The notes under the pieces: model-generated
Database searches by the model: none
Told to the model about the DNA's origin: nothing
What the model saw: the letters and a program-made list of their open reading frames with translations, nothing else
Part shown: positions 25,789 to 34,813 of the stretch, piece after piece
Layout of the letters: every line of letters begins with the position of its first letter
Numbering within the stretch: position 1 is the stretch's first letter
Translations under genes and position numbers: made by a program
Origin: Gammaproteobacteria bacterium
GTDB taxonomy: Bacteria; Pseudomonadota; Gammaproteobacteria; UBA6429; Thiohalophilaceae
Length of the DNA: 34,813 bases
Reading direction: 5' to 3'
Assembly (NCBI GenBank): GCA_026196045.1
Contig: JAPHRJ010000061.1
Location: forward strand, 1 to 34,813

Positions 25789-26172
25789 TTAAGGCAACGG
25801 ATATCGCCATACTTTACAGGCCATGGCTTTGGCCAACCCTAGCATCCCAAGCAATACAAAGGCTGAATGCACCGTTGTAAAATAAATAATTACGACTAAC
25901 CATGTGTTAGCTGACTCATACCCGCCCATCAGGAAAATAAGAATATTCACCACCACCAATAACACACCAACCCAAAGACTGGCTTTTACGGTTTCATATA
26001 AATGGCTTTGAGCCAGCTCAGATTCGTGCTTACGGTGTTTCAAATGCAACCAGAGTAATACGGCAAAAGACAGTCCCGGCACCAGTAATAAATTAGACAA
26101 ATACAAAGCTTCAGCGATTACGGCTAATGACTGTCCTTCACATTCCTGTGAATTATTGTCCGAAGGTTGCAT
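25789..26172 (-). CDS. Small polytopic membrane protein of the nor locus, unknown function
   Basis: A 127-residue protein with about three hydrophobic helices: YLSNLLLVPGLSFAVLLWL, then VKASLWVGVLLVVVNILIFL, then WLVVIIYFTTVHSAFVLLG. A basic His-rich loop (LKHRKHESE) follows the first helix. I have no named family; it recalls DUF4870-like proteins. It lies between norQ (overlapping it by 20 nt from ATG 26172) and the 4Fe-4S protein gene (4 nt). An earlier in-frame ATG at 26214 would overlap norQ by 62 nt and is less likely. The tight packing says it belongs to NO reductase assembly or electron supply, but nothing in the sequence gives its chemistry. Confidence 0.75.
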   Translation of the reverse strand: MQPSDNNSQECEGQSLAVIAEALYLSNLLLVPGLSFAVLLWLHLKHRKHESELAQSHLYETVKASLWVGVLLVVVNILIFLMGGYESANTWLVVIIYFTTVHSAFVLLGMLGLAKAMACKVWRYPLP

Positions 26173-26965
26173 AGACCACTTCCATGAGTGCAGCGACTGT
26201 TTCTTCATCATCACTTAATGGTTCAACCATTGCCGCTCGACAGGCCTCGGCCGGATCAAACCCACTTTTAATTAATGTAGCGGTATATACCAGCAAGCGT
26301 GTACTGGCACTTTCTTCCAGATCATGGTCTTTTAGTGCGCGGAATGAGTTGGCCAAAGCAACCAGTCGTTTTGCCATCATCTCGTCAATGCCGGTTTCTT
26401 TTATTACAACTTCCTGTTCCTGTCCGGCTTTGGGGTGATTAAAACGCATGGAAACAAAACGCTGTCGTGTACTGGGTTTCATGCCTTTTAACAGATTCTG
26501 ATAACCAGGATTATAGGACACAACTAACATAAACTCAGGAGGCGCATGCAGAACTTCACCCGTACGTTCAATCGGTAATATTCTTCGGTCATCCGATAAA
26601 GGGTGCAATACAACGGTTGTATCTTTTCGAGCTTCGACGACTTCATCCAGATAACATATCCCACCTTCACGTACGGCCCGGGTTAAAGGACCATCAACCC
26701 AGTAGGTAGAACCTTCTCCAATTAAATGTCGGCCAACCAGATCCGCAGCGGTTAAATCATCATGGCAGGCCACCGTATATAACGGTCTTCCAAGACGTGC
26801 GGCCATGTGCGCGATAAAACGCGTCTTACCACAACCCGTGGGGCCTTTGATCAGCGCCGGGAGTTTATGCTTCCAGGCATGCTCAAATAACTCAATTTCG
26901 TTTCCCGCCGAAAGATAAAAAGGCAGTTCTTCCATTTTGTCAGCTTCCTGTAAACGATCTGTCAT
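26153..26965 (-). CDS. norQ: NorQ, MoxR/CbbQ-type AAA+ ATPase
   Basis: A 270-residue AAA+ ATPase. Walker A is GPTGCGKT (~42-49) and Walker B is ICYLDEV (~103-109). The typical NorQ/CbbQ stretches LTAADLVGRHLI, PLSDDRRILPIERTGE, VVSYNPGYQNLLKGMKPSTRQRF and SASTRLLVYTATLI follow. It works with NorD to activate the NorCB complex. ATG 26965 is preferred because TAGGAG precedes it; an in-frame ATG at 27007 would overlap norF and adds 14 unconserved residues. It begins 10 nt after norF. Confidence 0.95.
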   Translation of the reverse strand: MTDRLQEADKMEELPFYLSAGNEIELFEHAWKHKLPALIKGPTGCGKTRFIAHMAARLGRPLYTVACHDDLTAADLVGRHLIGEGSTYWVDGPLTRAVREGGICYLDEVVEARKDTTVVLHPLSDDRRILPIERTGEVLHAPPEFMLVVSYNPGYQNLLKGMKPSTRQRFVSMRFNHPKAGQEQEVVIKETGIDEMMAKRLVALANSFRALKDHDLEESASTRLLVYTATLIKSGFDPAEACRAAMVEPLSDDEETVAALMEVVYATFGQ

Positions 26966-26975
26966 ACACAGACTC

Positions 26976-27263
26976 CTAAGATAGGGAAAGCCAGTAAGCC
27001 AGGCCAATCAATGACATAACTAGCAGCAAATAGACTGTAACTATAGCACGCCATATCAGACGGGTTCGCTTCAGTCCCATAAAGTAATCGGCAACCATCT
27101 GTGTTTTCACAAACGTGGATATCAATAAAATACACACAACGGTTGTGCCTCCTAATCCTGCCTGCCCAATAAACAGGACTGCCAGGGTTAATAACATTAG
27201 AATGATCCAGACCCAGGTGCAGGGCCTTATAAACATAAAATTATTGTTTGCAGGTTTCATCAT
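26976..27263 (-). CDS. norF: NorF-like small membrane subunit (cytochrome c oxidase subunit IV family)
   Basis: A 95-residue protein with three hydrophobic helices (~15-33, 36-52, 70-93). The segment VKTQMVADYFMGLKRTRLIWRAIV is typical of the prokaryotic subunit IV/NorF family. NorF and NorE together support full activity of cytochrome c-type NO reductase in other denitrifiers but are not catalytic. It is placed between norE (17 nt upstream) and norQ (10 nt downstream), the order seen in nor clusters. Confidence 0.87.
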   Translation of the reverse strand: MMKPANNNFMFIRPCTWVWIILMLLTLAVLFIGQAGLGGTTVVCILLISTFVKTQMVADYFMGLKRTRLIWRAIVTVYLLLVMSLIGLAYWLSLS

Positions 27264-27280
27264 TCAAAACGACTTCATGC

Positions 27281-27874
27281 TCATCGAATCACATAAACCA
27301 GGGGAAATAAAATAATCCAGACCAGATCAACCATATGCCAGTACGAAGCCCCTGTTTCGACTCCCGTATGCTCCTGGCTGGAGTATCCACCGCGTCGTGC
27401 TTTTAACATTACCGCTCCCAGGATAATCATGCCTAAAATTACATGCATAAAATGAAAAACGGTCATGGAAAAATAAAAAGTATAGAAGGTATTGGTGCTT
27501 AATGAGATGCCCGCTGCAAACTTGGCCTTGAACTCAATAATCTTAACGACAAGAAACATTCCGCCCAGAAAAATAGCCGCAAAAAGCCACTTAACACAGA
27601 GGTTCTGTTGATCCTCACGGATGGCGGCGACAGCTCGGATTACAAAATAGCTACTGGTAATGAGTAAAACAGTGTTGATGGCACCAGCTGTACGATTCAG
27701 TTCAAGCTGCGAGGCATTGAACATTTCAACATTATAAGTACGCGCAAAAGCATAAGTTACAAAGAAAACACCAAAGGCCAGTAACTCTGCATAAATAAAA
27801 AACCAGATAGCAAAATCACCAGGAGGATAATACCCTTTAGGGTGTGGAGCTGAAATAGTGTCGACTTTATTCAT
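27281..27874 (-). CDS. norE: NorE, cytochrome c oxidase subunit III-like protein
   Basis: A 197-residue protein with five hydrophobic helices, the length expected of NorE rather than the seven-helix oxidase subunit III. Family features are the N-terminal PPGDFAIWFFIYAELLAFG, NRTAGAINTVLLITSSYF, FYFSMTVFHFMHVILGMI and the closing GASYWHMVDLVWIILFPLVY. It begins ~95 nt after the hairpin that follows norB. No FNR box is seen in that gap, so expression probably depends on read-through from norCB or a weak local promoter. Confidence 0.92.
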   Translation of the reverse strand: MNKVDTISAPHPKGYYPPGDFAIWFFIYAELLAFGVFFVTYAFARTYNVEMFNASQLELNRTAGAINTVLLITSSYFVIRAVAAIREDQQNLCVKWLFAAIFLGGMFLVVKIIEFKAKFAAGISLSTNTFYTFYFSMTVFHFMHVILGMIILGAVMLKARRGGYSSQEHTGVETGASYWHMVDLVWIILFPLVYVIR

Positions 27875-27968
27875 ACCCGCAATAAAAAGGAAAGCCCTTA
27901 ACTTAGAAATGTTTTATAACAACAGACTATAAAGAAGGTGAATTTAAAAATTTCCAGTCCCCCATAAC

Positions 27969-28001
27969 AAAGGGGCTCTGGTGATTAACCAGAACCCCTT
28001 A
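27969..28001 (-). terminator. Hairpin between norB and norE (attenuator or terminator)
   Basis: A 13-bp stem (AAGGGGCTCTGGT with ACCAGAACCCCTT, one G-U/mismatch) has a five-base GATTA loop. On the minus strand the stem is followed by TTTGTTAT, a modest T tract. It could stop most norCB transcripts before norEFQD. Confidence 0.75.
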
Positions 28002-28032
28002 TTTTAGTTACAGAGAATTACAGCCAATGATA

Positions 28033-29858
<1,826 letters not shown>

Positions 29859-29924
29859 TGTTATCCCCTCGTTTGTGCGAATAAACGGCGGGTGTATTAA
29901 CCCACAGTCGTCTGTAAAACCACC

Positions 29925-29938
29925 TTGATCTAAATCAA
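29925..29938. promoter_or_regulatory. FNR/DNR box upstream of norCB
   Basis: TTGATCTAAATCAA is a perfect box. On the minus strand a TAATAC-like -10 (complement of 29894-29899) sits near the spacing expected for a box centred at -41.5. The rest of the 204-base gap between norC and the regulator gene is AT-rich with nothing else evident. Confidence 0.85.
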
Positions 29939-30062
29939 AGATATAAACCGCCTATAAATCATTGTTAAGTAAAGCAGTTATTATCCTTAATACAAATTAG
30001 CAAATGCTTAAATAAGCTGAGTAGAATTTGTATATTTTATTACCAGTTTTTAATCAGGAGTA

Positions 30063-30746
30063 TTAAAGCAGGTCACGTAATCCATCAACATCCAGCAACA
30101 GAATATCATTACCATGCACTTCAATCAGACCTTTGCCAGCCAGACGAGTCAGAATACGTGAAAAGGTTTCAGGTTGAATAGCCAGTCGAGATGCCACCAC
30201 ACTCTTCGGTGTGGTTAGATGTATTTCAGATAACTCCACCGCTTCAGAAGGCAGTTGTTCAAGCAGGAATACAACCAGTCGGTATGTCGCATTGTGCAAA
30301 GTGAGGTTATTGATTTCACCAATACGAGAATGAAGCCGGCGACTCATGGTTGCCATTAAATGAAAACAGGTTTCCTTTGATTCTTCCAGGATCTCCTTGA
30401 ACACTGACATGCTAAAGCTAATTAACTCAGTTTTTTTAATCGCCTCGGCACTGACAGGATAGAGATGCTTTTGCATAAACATAATGGCTTCAGCAAAAGT
30501 CTGGCAGGGATAAACAATCTCCATCACCTTTTCGTCACCATCTGCAGAAATACTATAGAGCTTGATCTGGCCAGAGCGTACCAGATAAAAGCGCTGTGCG
30601 GGTTGACGCGCTTCAAACAGAATTTCTTTTGCCGCCAGATTGACCATTATTGCGGACTGCAACATTTTTTCCAGCTGCGTATCATTCAGCGCATCAAACA
30701 GATAAATACGCTTTAACTCTTCAATAGCCTCAGCATCAGGCTTCAT
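30063..30746 (-). CDS. DNR-type CRP/FNR-family transcription regulator
   Basis: A 227-residue regulator. The N-terminal cyclic-nucleotide-binding-like beta-barrel (~15-130: FYLVRSGQIKLYSISADGDEKV) leads to a long dimer helix and a C-terminal winged helix (~150-227). The recognition helix is PETFSRILTRL, with the E-x2-S-R pattern that reads TTGAT half-sites. FNR-type N-terminal Fe-S cysteines are absent; only two scattered Cys occur (YPCQTF, ETCFHL). It therefore resembles the NO-responsive DNR/NnrR branch, which uses haem, rather than FNR. It most likely controls the boxes found at nirS, norC, the hemerythrin operon and its own intergenic region. RBS GGGGAT precedes the ATG. Confidence 0.9.
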   Translation of the reverse strand: MKPDAEAIEELKRIYLFDALNDTQLEKMLQSAIMVNLAAKEILFEARQPAQRFYLVRSGQIKLYSISADGDEKVMEIVYPCQTFAEAIMFMQKHLYPVSAEAIKKTELISFSMSVFKEILEESKETCFHLMATMSRRLHSRIGEINNLTLHNATYRLVVFLLEQLPSEAVELSEIHLTTPKSVVASRLAIQPETFSRILTRLAGKGLIEVHGNDILLLDVDGLRDLL

Positions 30747-30914
30747 AACATAATATCCCCAAAATGAAATGACTGAGTAACACTATAAACTTTGCCTATT
30801 TTATAAACAATTCATTTAAGCGTTTGACAGACCTGTTTATATTATCGCATAAATGAGCACGAAACGAAGCCTGTGCGCTCAACACATACCGGTATAAATA
30901 GTATATAAATTCAC

Positions 30915-30928
30915 TTGATCTCTATCAA
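30915..30928. promoter_or_regulatory. FNR/DNR box between the regulator and the thioredoxin-like gene
   Basis: TTGATCTCTATCAA is a perfect box in the divergent region, ~80 nt before the rightward ATG at 30996 and ~170 nt from the regulator ATG. It is palindromic, so it may serve both genes; distance favours the thioredoxin-like gene. Confidence 0.82.
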
Positions 30929-30995
30929 AGATCATATGGACTTTCTTATTCACTATTTATAGCTAATTCTCATACTCTCAGGATTGCACCAACTT

Positions 30996-31268
30996 ATGCT
31001 TATGGATATACAGCTCGTATTGACCAGACTCAGTTCCCGATGTCAGGAAACGGAAACCGTATGGCAGTCCATCTGTGATGAATTGGGTTTTAGCCTGCAT
31101 TCTTTTGATATTGACTCAGCTGTAGGACAGAAATTAATAGATGAGTTGGGAATTATGACCTTCCCTGCGTTAATTGTTAATAATAAAGTTGTCGCAGTTG
31201 GCCGACCTGACAAAGAGGCCGCTTTAAAAATACTTCAATCCCAGATAGAAAAAGTGAGCGAGGGTTGA
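30996..31268 (+). CDS. Thioredoxin-fold small protein
   Basis: A 90-residue cytoplasmic protein with a glutaredoxin/thioredoxin-like fold: first strand IQLVLTRLSSRC, then VWQSICDELGFSLHSFDID, the cis-proline loop GIMTFPALIVNNKVVAVGRPD and a last helix EAALKILQSQIEKV. The usual CxxC is replaced by one Cys at that site (SSRCQETE) and a second about ten residues on (SIC), so it is not a standard dithiol oxidoreductase. ATG 30996 is used; ATG 31002 would also suit the fold. An FNR box lies upstream, so low oxygen or NO probably induces it. A decayed hemerythrin gene follows in the same direction, suggesting a former two-gene unit. Confidence 0.75.
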   Translation: MLMDIQLVLTRLSSRCQETETVWQSICDELGFSLHSFDIDSAVGQKLIDELGIMTFPALIVNNKVVAVGRPDKEAALKILQSQIEKVSEG

Positions 31269-31350
31269 TCCGACTCAACTATCTCCCCCCTCAATTAACG
31301 ATACTGACAGAACAACATACACCTTCTTACAGTTTATTGAGCAGTATCCA

Positions 31351-31682
31351 ATGAAAATAACGCAGCCCTCCTGATTAACTGGCAAGAAGACACGCTCTCC
31401 GTTGGCAATAACAGCATAGATGACACACCCAGGCGCACTTTTCACGAGAAAATGACCTGATGAATCAGTCTGGCTTTCCGCCAAGCACCCATCCATCAGG
31501 GTGAACATGAACGTGTTTTGAGTGAGTTCATGCAATTAGAAGCATTGGTCCAACAAAACCAACTGACTGAAGCTCACCAGTATATAAACCAATACATCCC
31601 TGAATGGTTTAGCCTGCATGCCACCACCATGGATCGGGCACTGGCCTGGCATTTGAATAATTGTGGAATGGGGATTAGCTAA
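31351..31682 (+). pseudogene. Decayed bacteriohemerythrin
   Basis: Three pieces of one hemerythrin domain lie in order but in three frames. Piece A (from ~31365) reads ALLINWQEDTLSVGNNSIDDT, the family N-terminus. Piece B (from 31436) reads HFSRENDLMNQSGFPPSTH, the HxxxE helix. Piece C (31494-31682) reads HQGEHERVL, later IPEWFSLHATTMDRALAWHL, the HxxxH and HxxxxD helices, and ends at TAA. About 40 residues are missing between A and B, there is a one-base shift between B and C, and no start codon is in frame with A (the ATG at 31351 is in another frame). The ligand in the DxTHR position reads Pro. It is non-functional as written. It lies 82 nt after the thioredoxin-like gene. Confidence 0.8.
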
Positions 31683-31715
31683 TAACTAGCTTCAATATTC
31701 AATGCCTGGATAAAA

Positions 31716-31745
31716 TAAGCTAAGCTAAGATAAGATAAGACAAGC
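31716..31745. repeat. Six-copy pentanucleotide tandem repeat
   Basis: TAAGC x2, TAAGA x3 and a degenerate CAAGC follow head to tail, just after the hemerythrin pseudogene. Short repeats of this kind can change copy number by slippage. No gene is in position to be phase-switched. With its flanks it fills the 121-base gap to the next gene, where I see nothing else. Confidence 0.7.
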
Positions 31746-31803
31746 AAACTATCAGGCAGATTCTGGCTCATATTTGTTCCACAAAATTAGTGAAATCACA
31801 TAC

Positions 31804-32499
31804 TCACTCTTTGATAACAGTCGCATCTTCCACTATCACCGGATATACGTAACCATAACTATAATCCTTATCCAGTTTTAATTTACCTTCTATAATAACA
31901 ATATCATCGACTGCAACCGTATCGTCAGTCGTAACAGTAAGATCATCCAGCGTGCTACTGTCACGAATATGCAACCAGTTCTTACCTAATATTTCTCCAG
32001 TAAATTTACTCACCTGCCCTCGTACCCTTATAGTCTTATCTTTCAAACTTTCTTTATGAGCATAGATTTCAGCAATGGTGTTACCATTTTTGAGTTTTTT
32101 GATCCCCTTAAACGTTTTTCCTGTATGTCCCTGCGTTACTTTTCCATGTGCTTTTGATTCCAGATCCTGAGCACTACCTGTTGTTACCTTGTCAGATATA
32201 AAACGATTAACAAAATAAATTACCTCAAAATCACGATTCAGGGCTTTGCTGTGAAAATCTCGCATGACCATACCGAGATCAAAAGCAACCATGTCACCTT
32301 TATTAACGGATGTAACCGGCCCTGCTGCCCAGGTTTGGGTTTTACCATCATCAACCTGGAGATAGGTATACCCGGAGATATTAATAATTTCGGTTACTTT
32401 GCCATAAATCCGATTATTCTGAGCTTGTGCATACCCTTTTCCTCCGATGACTAATAACAATATAACGGAAAGGATCAGTATGGTGCTTCTGCTTTTCAT
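31804..32499 (-). CDS. Exported OB-fold protein, NrfJ-like, two repeats
   Basis: A 231-residue exported protein (signal peptide ~1-24). It appears to contain two OB-fold-like units. The first (~28-105) begins RIYGKVTEIINISGYTYLQV. The second (~140-231) has GNTIAEIYAHKESLKDKTIRVRG, then VSKFTGEILGKNWLHIRDSS and ends near VYPVIVEDATV. The second unit matches the NrfJ-like family found near multihaem cytochrome and nitrite-reduction genes; such OB folds are periplasmic and their ligand is not known. The first unit has GYTYLQVDDG at the matching place (NWLHIRD in the second), suggesting internal duplication. It is separated from the denitrification genes by the pseudogene, and its function is not clear. 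Confidence 0.78.
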   Translation of the reverse strand: MKSRSTILILSVILLLVIGGKGYAQAQNNRIYGKVTEIINISGYTYLQVDDGKTQTWAAGPVTSVNKGDMVAFDLGMVMRDFHSKALNRDFEVIYFVNRFISDKVTTGSAQDLESKAHGKVTQGHTGKTFKGIKKLKNGNTIAEIYAHKESLKDKTIRVRGQVSKFTGEILGKNWLHIRDSSTLDDLTVTTDDTVAVDDIVIIEGKLKLDKDYSYGYVYPVIVEDATVIKE

Positions 32500-32801
32500 A
32501 AGGAATTTCCTCGGATAAAAAATAATTACCCAGTCTAGAACATATAACTTTATTACAGCAAATAAATATTATGAGTTAGATTAAGTAAATCTTGAATTAG
32601 AAAAACTAATGAGCATGAACAGAGCCTAATACAATATCGCGTAATGTAAATTATTACAGATATTGCATTACGCTATTCATACAACCCACTAGAACAGATA
32701 AAGAAGGACGCTCGAGCAAAAATATTAGGTTTGTACATACAATGGGGATTCGGAAGATAAATCCATAACCCAATTATGCACAACATTTTACCTGAACAAT
32801 T
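32500..32801. other. AT-rich gap between metH and the OB-fold gene
   Basis: A 302-base stretch without a credible coding frame. It holds one imperfect hairpin: GCGTAATGTAA (32639-32649) pairs with TTGCATTACGC (32663-32673) around a 13-base loop, inside a wider CAATATC/GATATTG context. It may end metH transcription, although it is ~130 nt past the stop and has no T run. Confidence 0.45.
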
Positions 32802-34813
32802 TTACTCTGGCTCATAACCAAGGTTCGGAGCTAACCAACGTTCCGCTTCGGCCATACTTAAACCTTTACGTTTGGCATACTCTGCAACTTGATCACGATT
32901 GATCTTACCCAAGGCGAAATAACGTGCATCCGGATGACTAAAATACCAGCCACTGACTGACGAGGCGGGCCACATAGCATGGCTTTCGGTCAGTTTAACT
33001 CCCGTATTATTTTCAGCATCGAGTAATTGCCATAACAGGGGCTTCTCAGTGTGATCAGGACAGGCCGGATAACCAGGTGCTGGGCGAATACCCTGATAAT
33101 TTTCCTTGATCAAGTTTTTATTATCGAACATCCTGTTCTTTAAGCCTGAATCAGGAGACCAGTCTTTTGATTCAAAACCCCAGTTAATGTGACGCATACG
33201 ATCATGCATGTGCTCAGCAAAAGCTTCAGCAAGACGATCGGCCAGAGCTTTAAGCATGATCGCACTGTAATCATCATGCTCGGCTTCAAAACGAGCGACA
33301 TGCTCGTCAATTCCAATTCCCGTAGTTACTACAAAGCCGCCGATATAATCTGTTTTTAATGATTCTTTTGGAGCAACAAAGTCTGATAAACAATAGTTTG
33401 GCTTACCTGGCGCACGCTGAGTTTGCTGGCGTAAATGATGTAACGTCATCGTCACTTCTTTACGATCATCATTAGCATACACTTCAATATCATCTTCGAT
33501 GCTATTGGCAGGGAACATACCGACAACCGCACGTGCTTTTAACCAACGTTCGTCGACAATTTGTTTAAGCATGGCCTGTGCATCAGCATACAGTTTTTTC
33601 GCTTCAACACCTTTGTCTTTGTCGTTAAAAATTTTTGGGTAACTGCCTTTGAGTTCCCAGGTATGGAAGAATGGAGTCCAGTCGATATAGGGCACCAGAT
33701 ATTCCAGTGGCATATCATCAAAAACCTGTAACCCTTTAATTGCAGGTACAGGTGGCGTGTAACTGTCCCAGTTGATCTTTATCTTGTTGTCGCGAGCCTG
33801 TTCGAGATCCAGCCAGTCCGTTTTAGCGCGACGACCTGCGTGATTCTGTCGAACCTGTTCGTACTCTGCTCGTAATTTTGAAACAAAATCATCTTTATTG
33901 TCTTCACTAATCAGATTTTGTGCGACGCCCACAGCACGTGAGGCATCTTTAACCCAGACGGTTGCACCGTGATAATGCTGTTCAATTTTTACAGCCGTAT
34001 GTGCTTTGGATGTTGTGGCCCCACCAATCATTAATGGAATATCAAAACCTAAACGTTCCATCTCTTTGGCCATATGCACCATCTCATCCAGGGAGGGTGT
34101 AATCAGTCCACTCAAACCGATGATATCAACATCGTGCTCTTTGGCGGCGTCAATGATCTGGTTTGCAGGAACCATGACACCAATATCAAATACCTCAAAG
34201 TTATTACATTGCAGAACAACACCCACAATGTTCTTACCAATGTCATGTACATCACCTTTAACCGTGGCCATGAGGATCTTACCATTACTTCTTGCACCAT
34301 CAGATTTTTCGGCTTCAATGAAGGGAATCAAATGGGCTACGGCTTTTTTCATTACTCGTGCTGACTTGACCACCTGTGGCAAAAACATTTTACCTTCGCC
34401 AAACAGATCACCCACGGCATTCATGCCATCCATTAACGGGCCTTCGATCACCTGAATTGGACGATCAAAAGTTTGACGTGCCTCTTCAGTATCATCGACA
34501 ACAAAGATATCAATACCCTTGATCATGGCATGCTCAAGTCGCTTGGCTACAGGCAGGCTGCGCCATTCAAGATCTTCTTTCCTGGCCGTACTACCATCAC
34601 CACGATATTTCTCAGCAATGTCCAGCAGGCGCTCAGTACCATCATCTCGTTTATTTAAAACCACATCTTCAACGGCTTCACGTAATTCAGCAGGCAGGTC
34701 ATCATAAATGGCTAACTGACCAGCATTCACAATCCCCATATCCATACCCGCTTTAATGGCGTGATAAAGAAAGACGGCATGAATGGCTTCACGTACTGGA
34801 TTATTCCCGCGGA
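32802..34813 (-). CDS. metH: Cobalamin-dependent methionine synthase MetH, C-terminal part (5' end outside window)
   Basis: The frame is open to the right edge, giving ~670 C-terminal residues of a ~1200-residue enzyme that methylates homocysteine using methyl-cobalamin and methyl-tetrahydrofolate. Visible are the end of the folate domain, the B12 cap and binding domains with [15 protein letters not shown] (the cobalt-ligand His) and [13 protein letters not shown] plus [14 protein letters not shown], and the SAM-dependent reactivation domain ending with [15 protein letters not shown] and [18 protein letters not shown]. The homocysteine/zinc domain and most of the folate domain lie beyond the window. 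No cobalamin riboswitch is seen inside the window. The gene is housekeeping and marks the right border of the denitrification island. Confidence 0.97.
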   Translation of the reverse strand, partial: RGNNPVREAIHAVFLYHAIKAGMDMGIVNAGQLAIYDDLPAELREAVEDVVLNKRDDGTERLLDIAEKYRGDGSTARKEDLEWRSLPVAKRLEHAMIKGIDIFVVDDTEEARQTFDRPIQVIEGPLMDGMNAVGDLFGEGKMFLPQVVKSARVMKKAVAHLIPFIEAEKSDGARSNGKILMATVKGDVHDIGKNIVGVVLQCNNFEVFDIGVMVPANQIIDAAKEHDVDIIGLSGLITPSLDEMVHMAKEMERLGFDIPLMIGGATTSKAHTAVKIEQHYHGATVWVKDASRAVGVAQNLISEDNKDDFVSKLRAEYEQVRQNHAGRRAKTDWLDLEQARDNKIKINWDSYTPPVPAIKGLQVFDDMPLEYLVPYIDWTPFFHTWELKGSYPKIFNDKDKGVEAKKLYADAQAMLKQIVDERWLKARAVVGMFPANSIEDDIEVYANDDRKEVTMTLHHLRQQTQRAPGKPNYCLSDFVAPKESLKTDYIGGFVVTTGIGIDEHVARFEAEHDDYSAIMLKALADRLAEAFAEHMHDRMRHINWGFESKDWSPDSGLKNRMFDNKNLIKENYQGIRPAPGYPACPDHTEKPLLWQLLDAENNTGVKLTESHAMWPASSVSGWYFSHPDARYFALGKINRDQVAEYAKRKGLSMAEAERWLAPNLGYEPE

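Noticed and set aside
31275-31535. An 86-residue minus-strand frame
   Set aside because: It lies antisense to the hemerythrin pseudogene, whose plus-strand pieces match a known family; the minus-strand protein has no signal, motif or ribosome binding site.

Overview
The window looks like a chromosomal denitrification island of a Gammaproteobacterium that respires nitrogen oxides and makes menaquinone. A lithotrophic sulfur-oxidiser type of host is plausible, but nothing in the window proves it and I do not recognise a genus. DNA composition looks uniform. I see no integrase, transposase, phage gene, CRISPR array, tRNA or rRNA.

Layout. (1) 1-1095: the 3' end of a nosY-like permease gene (N2O reductase maturation), followed after 2 nt by a UbiE/MenG methyltransferase. 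(2) 1351-2432: a PAS-GGDEF protein whose stop codon lies in the arm of a MITE-like nested palindrome. (3) 2599-10459: the menaquinone block. menE is on +; menF-menD-menB-menA-menC and a hotdog thioesterase are on -, tightly packed. menH is absent. (4) 10665-12444: a small exported protein and an unusual fusion of a TroA/ZnuA-like metal-binding domain with a SCO1 copper chaperone. (5) 12778-18515: cytochrome cd1 nitrite reductase NirS, a NapC/NirT-type multihaem protein fused to a second haem-binding domain, a cupredoxin and a NirN-like d1 protein. (6) 18670-20725: a hemerythrin, a DUF2249 protein and a 12-helix membrane protein behind an FNR/DNR box. (7) 20993-22774: a membrane GGDEF protein and a membrane-anchored hemerythrin. 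(8) 22897-29858 on -: the nitric oxide reductase locus, norC-norB, a hairpin, then norE-norF-norQ, a small membrane protein, a 4Fe-4S membrane protein and norD. (9) 30063-31682: a DNR-type regulator divergent from a thioredoxin-like gene, followed by a decayed bacteriohemerythrin pseudogene. (10) 31804-34813 on -: an exported OB-fold protein and the C-terminal part of metH.

How it fits together. Menaquinol made by the Men enzymes could feed the NapC/NirT-type protein, which would pass electrons to periplasmic NirS directly or through the cupredoxin. NirS makes NO, and NorCB reduces it to N2O. The nosY fragment marks an N2O-reductase region just outside the left edge. Four perfect TTGAY-N4-ATCAA boxes lie ahead of nirS, the hemerythrin operon, norCB and the thioredoxin/DNR intergenic region. 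They suggest that one FNR/DNR-type regulator, probably the one encoded here, ties the island together. The least ordinary elements are the TroA-SCO1 fusion, the NirT fusion, the hemerythrin-DUF2249-membrane protein unit, the two unfamiliar membrane proteins between norQ and norD, and the broken hemerythrin.
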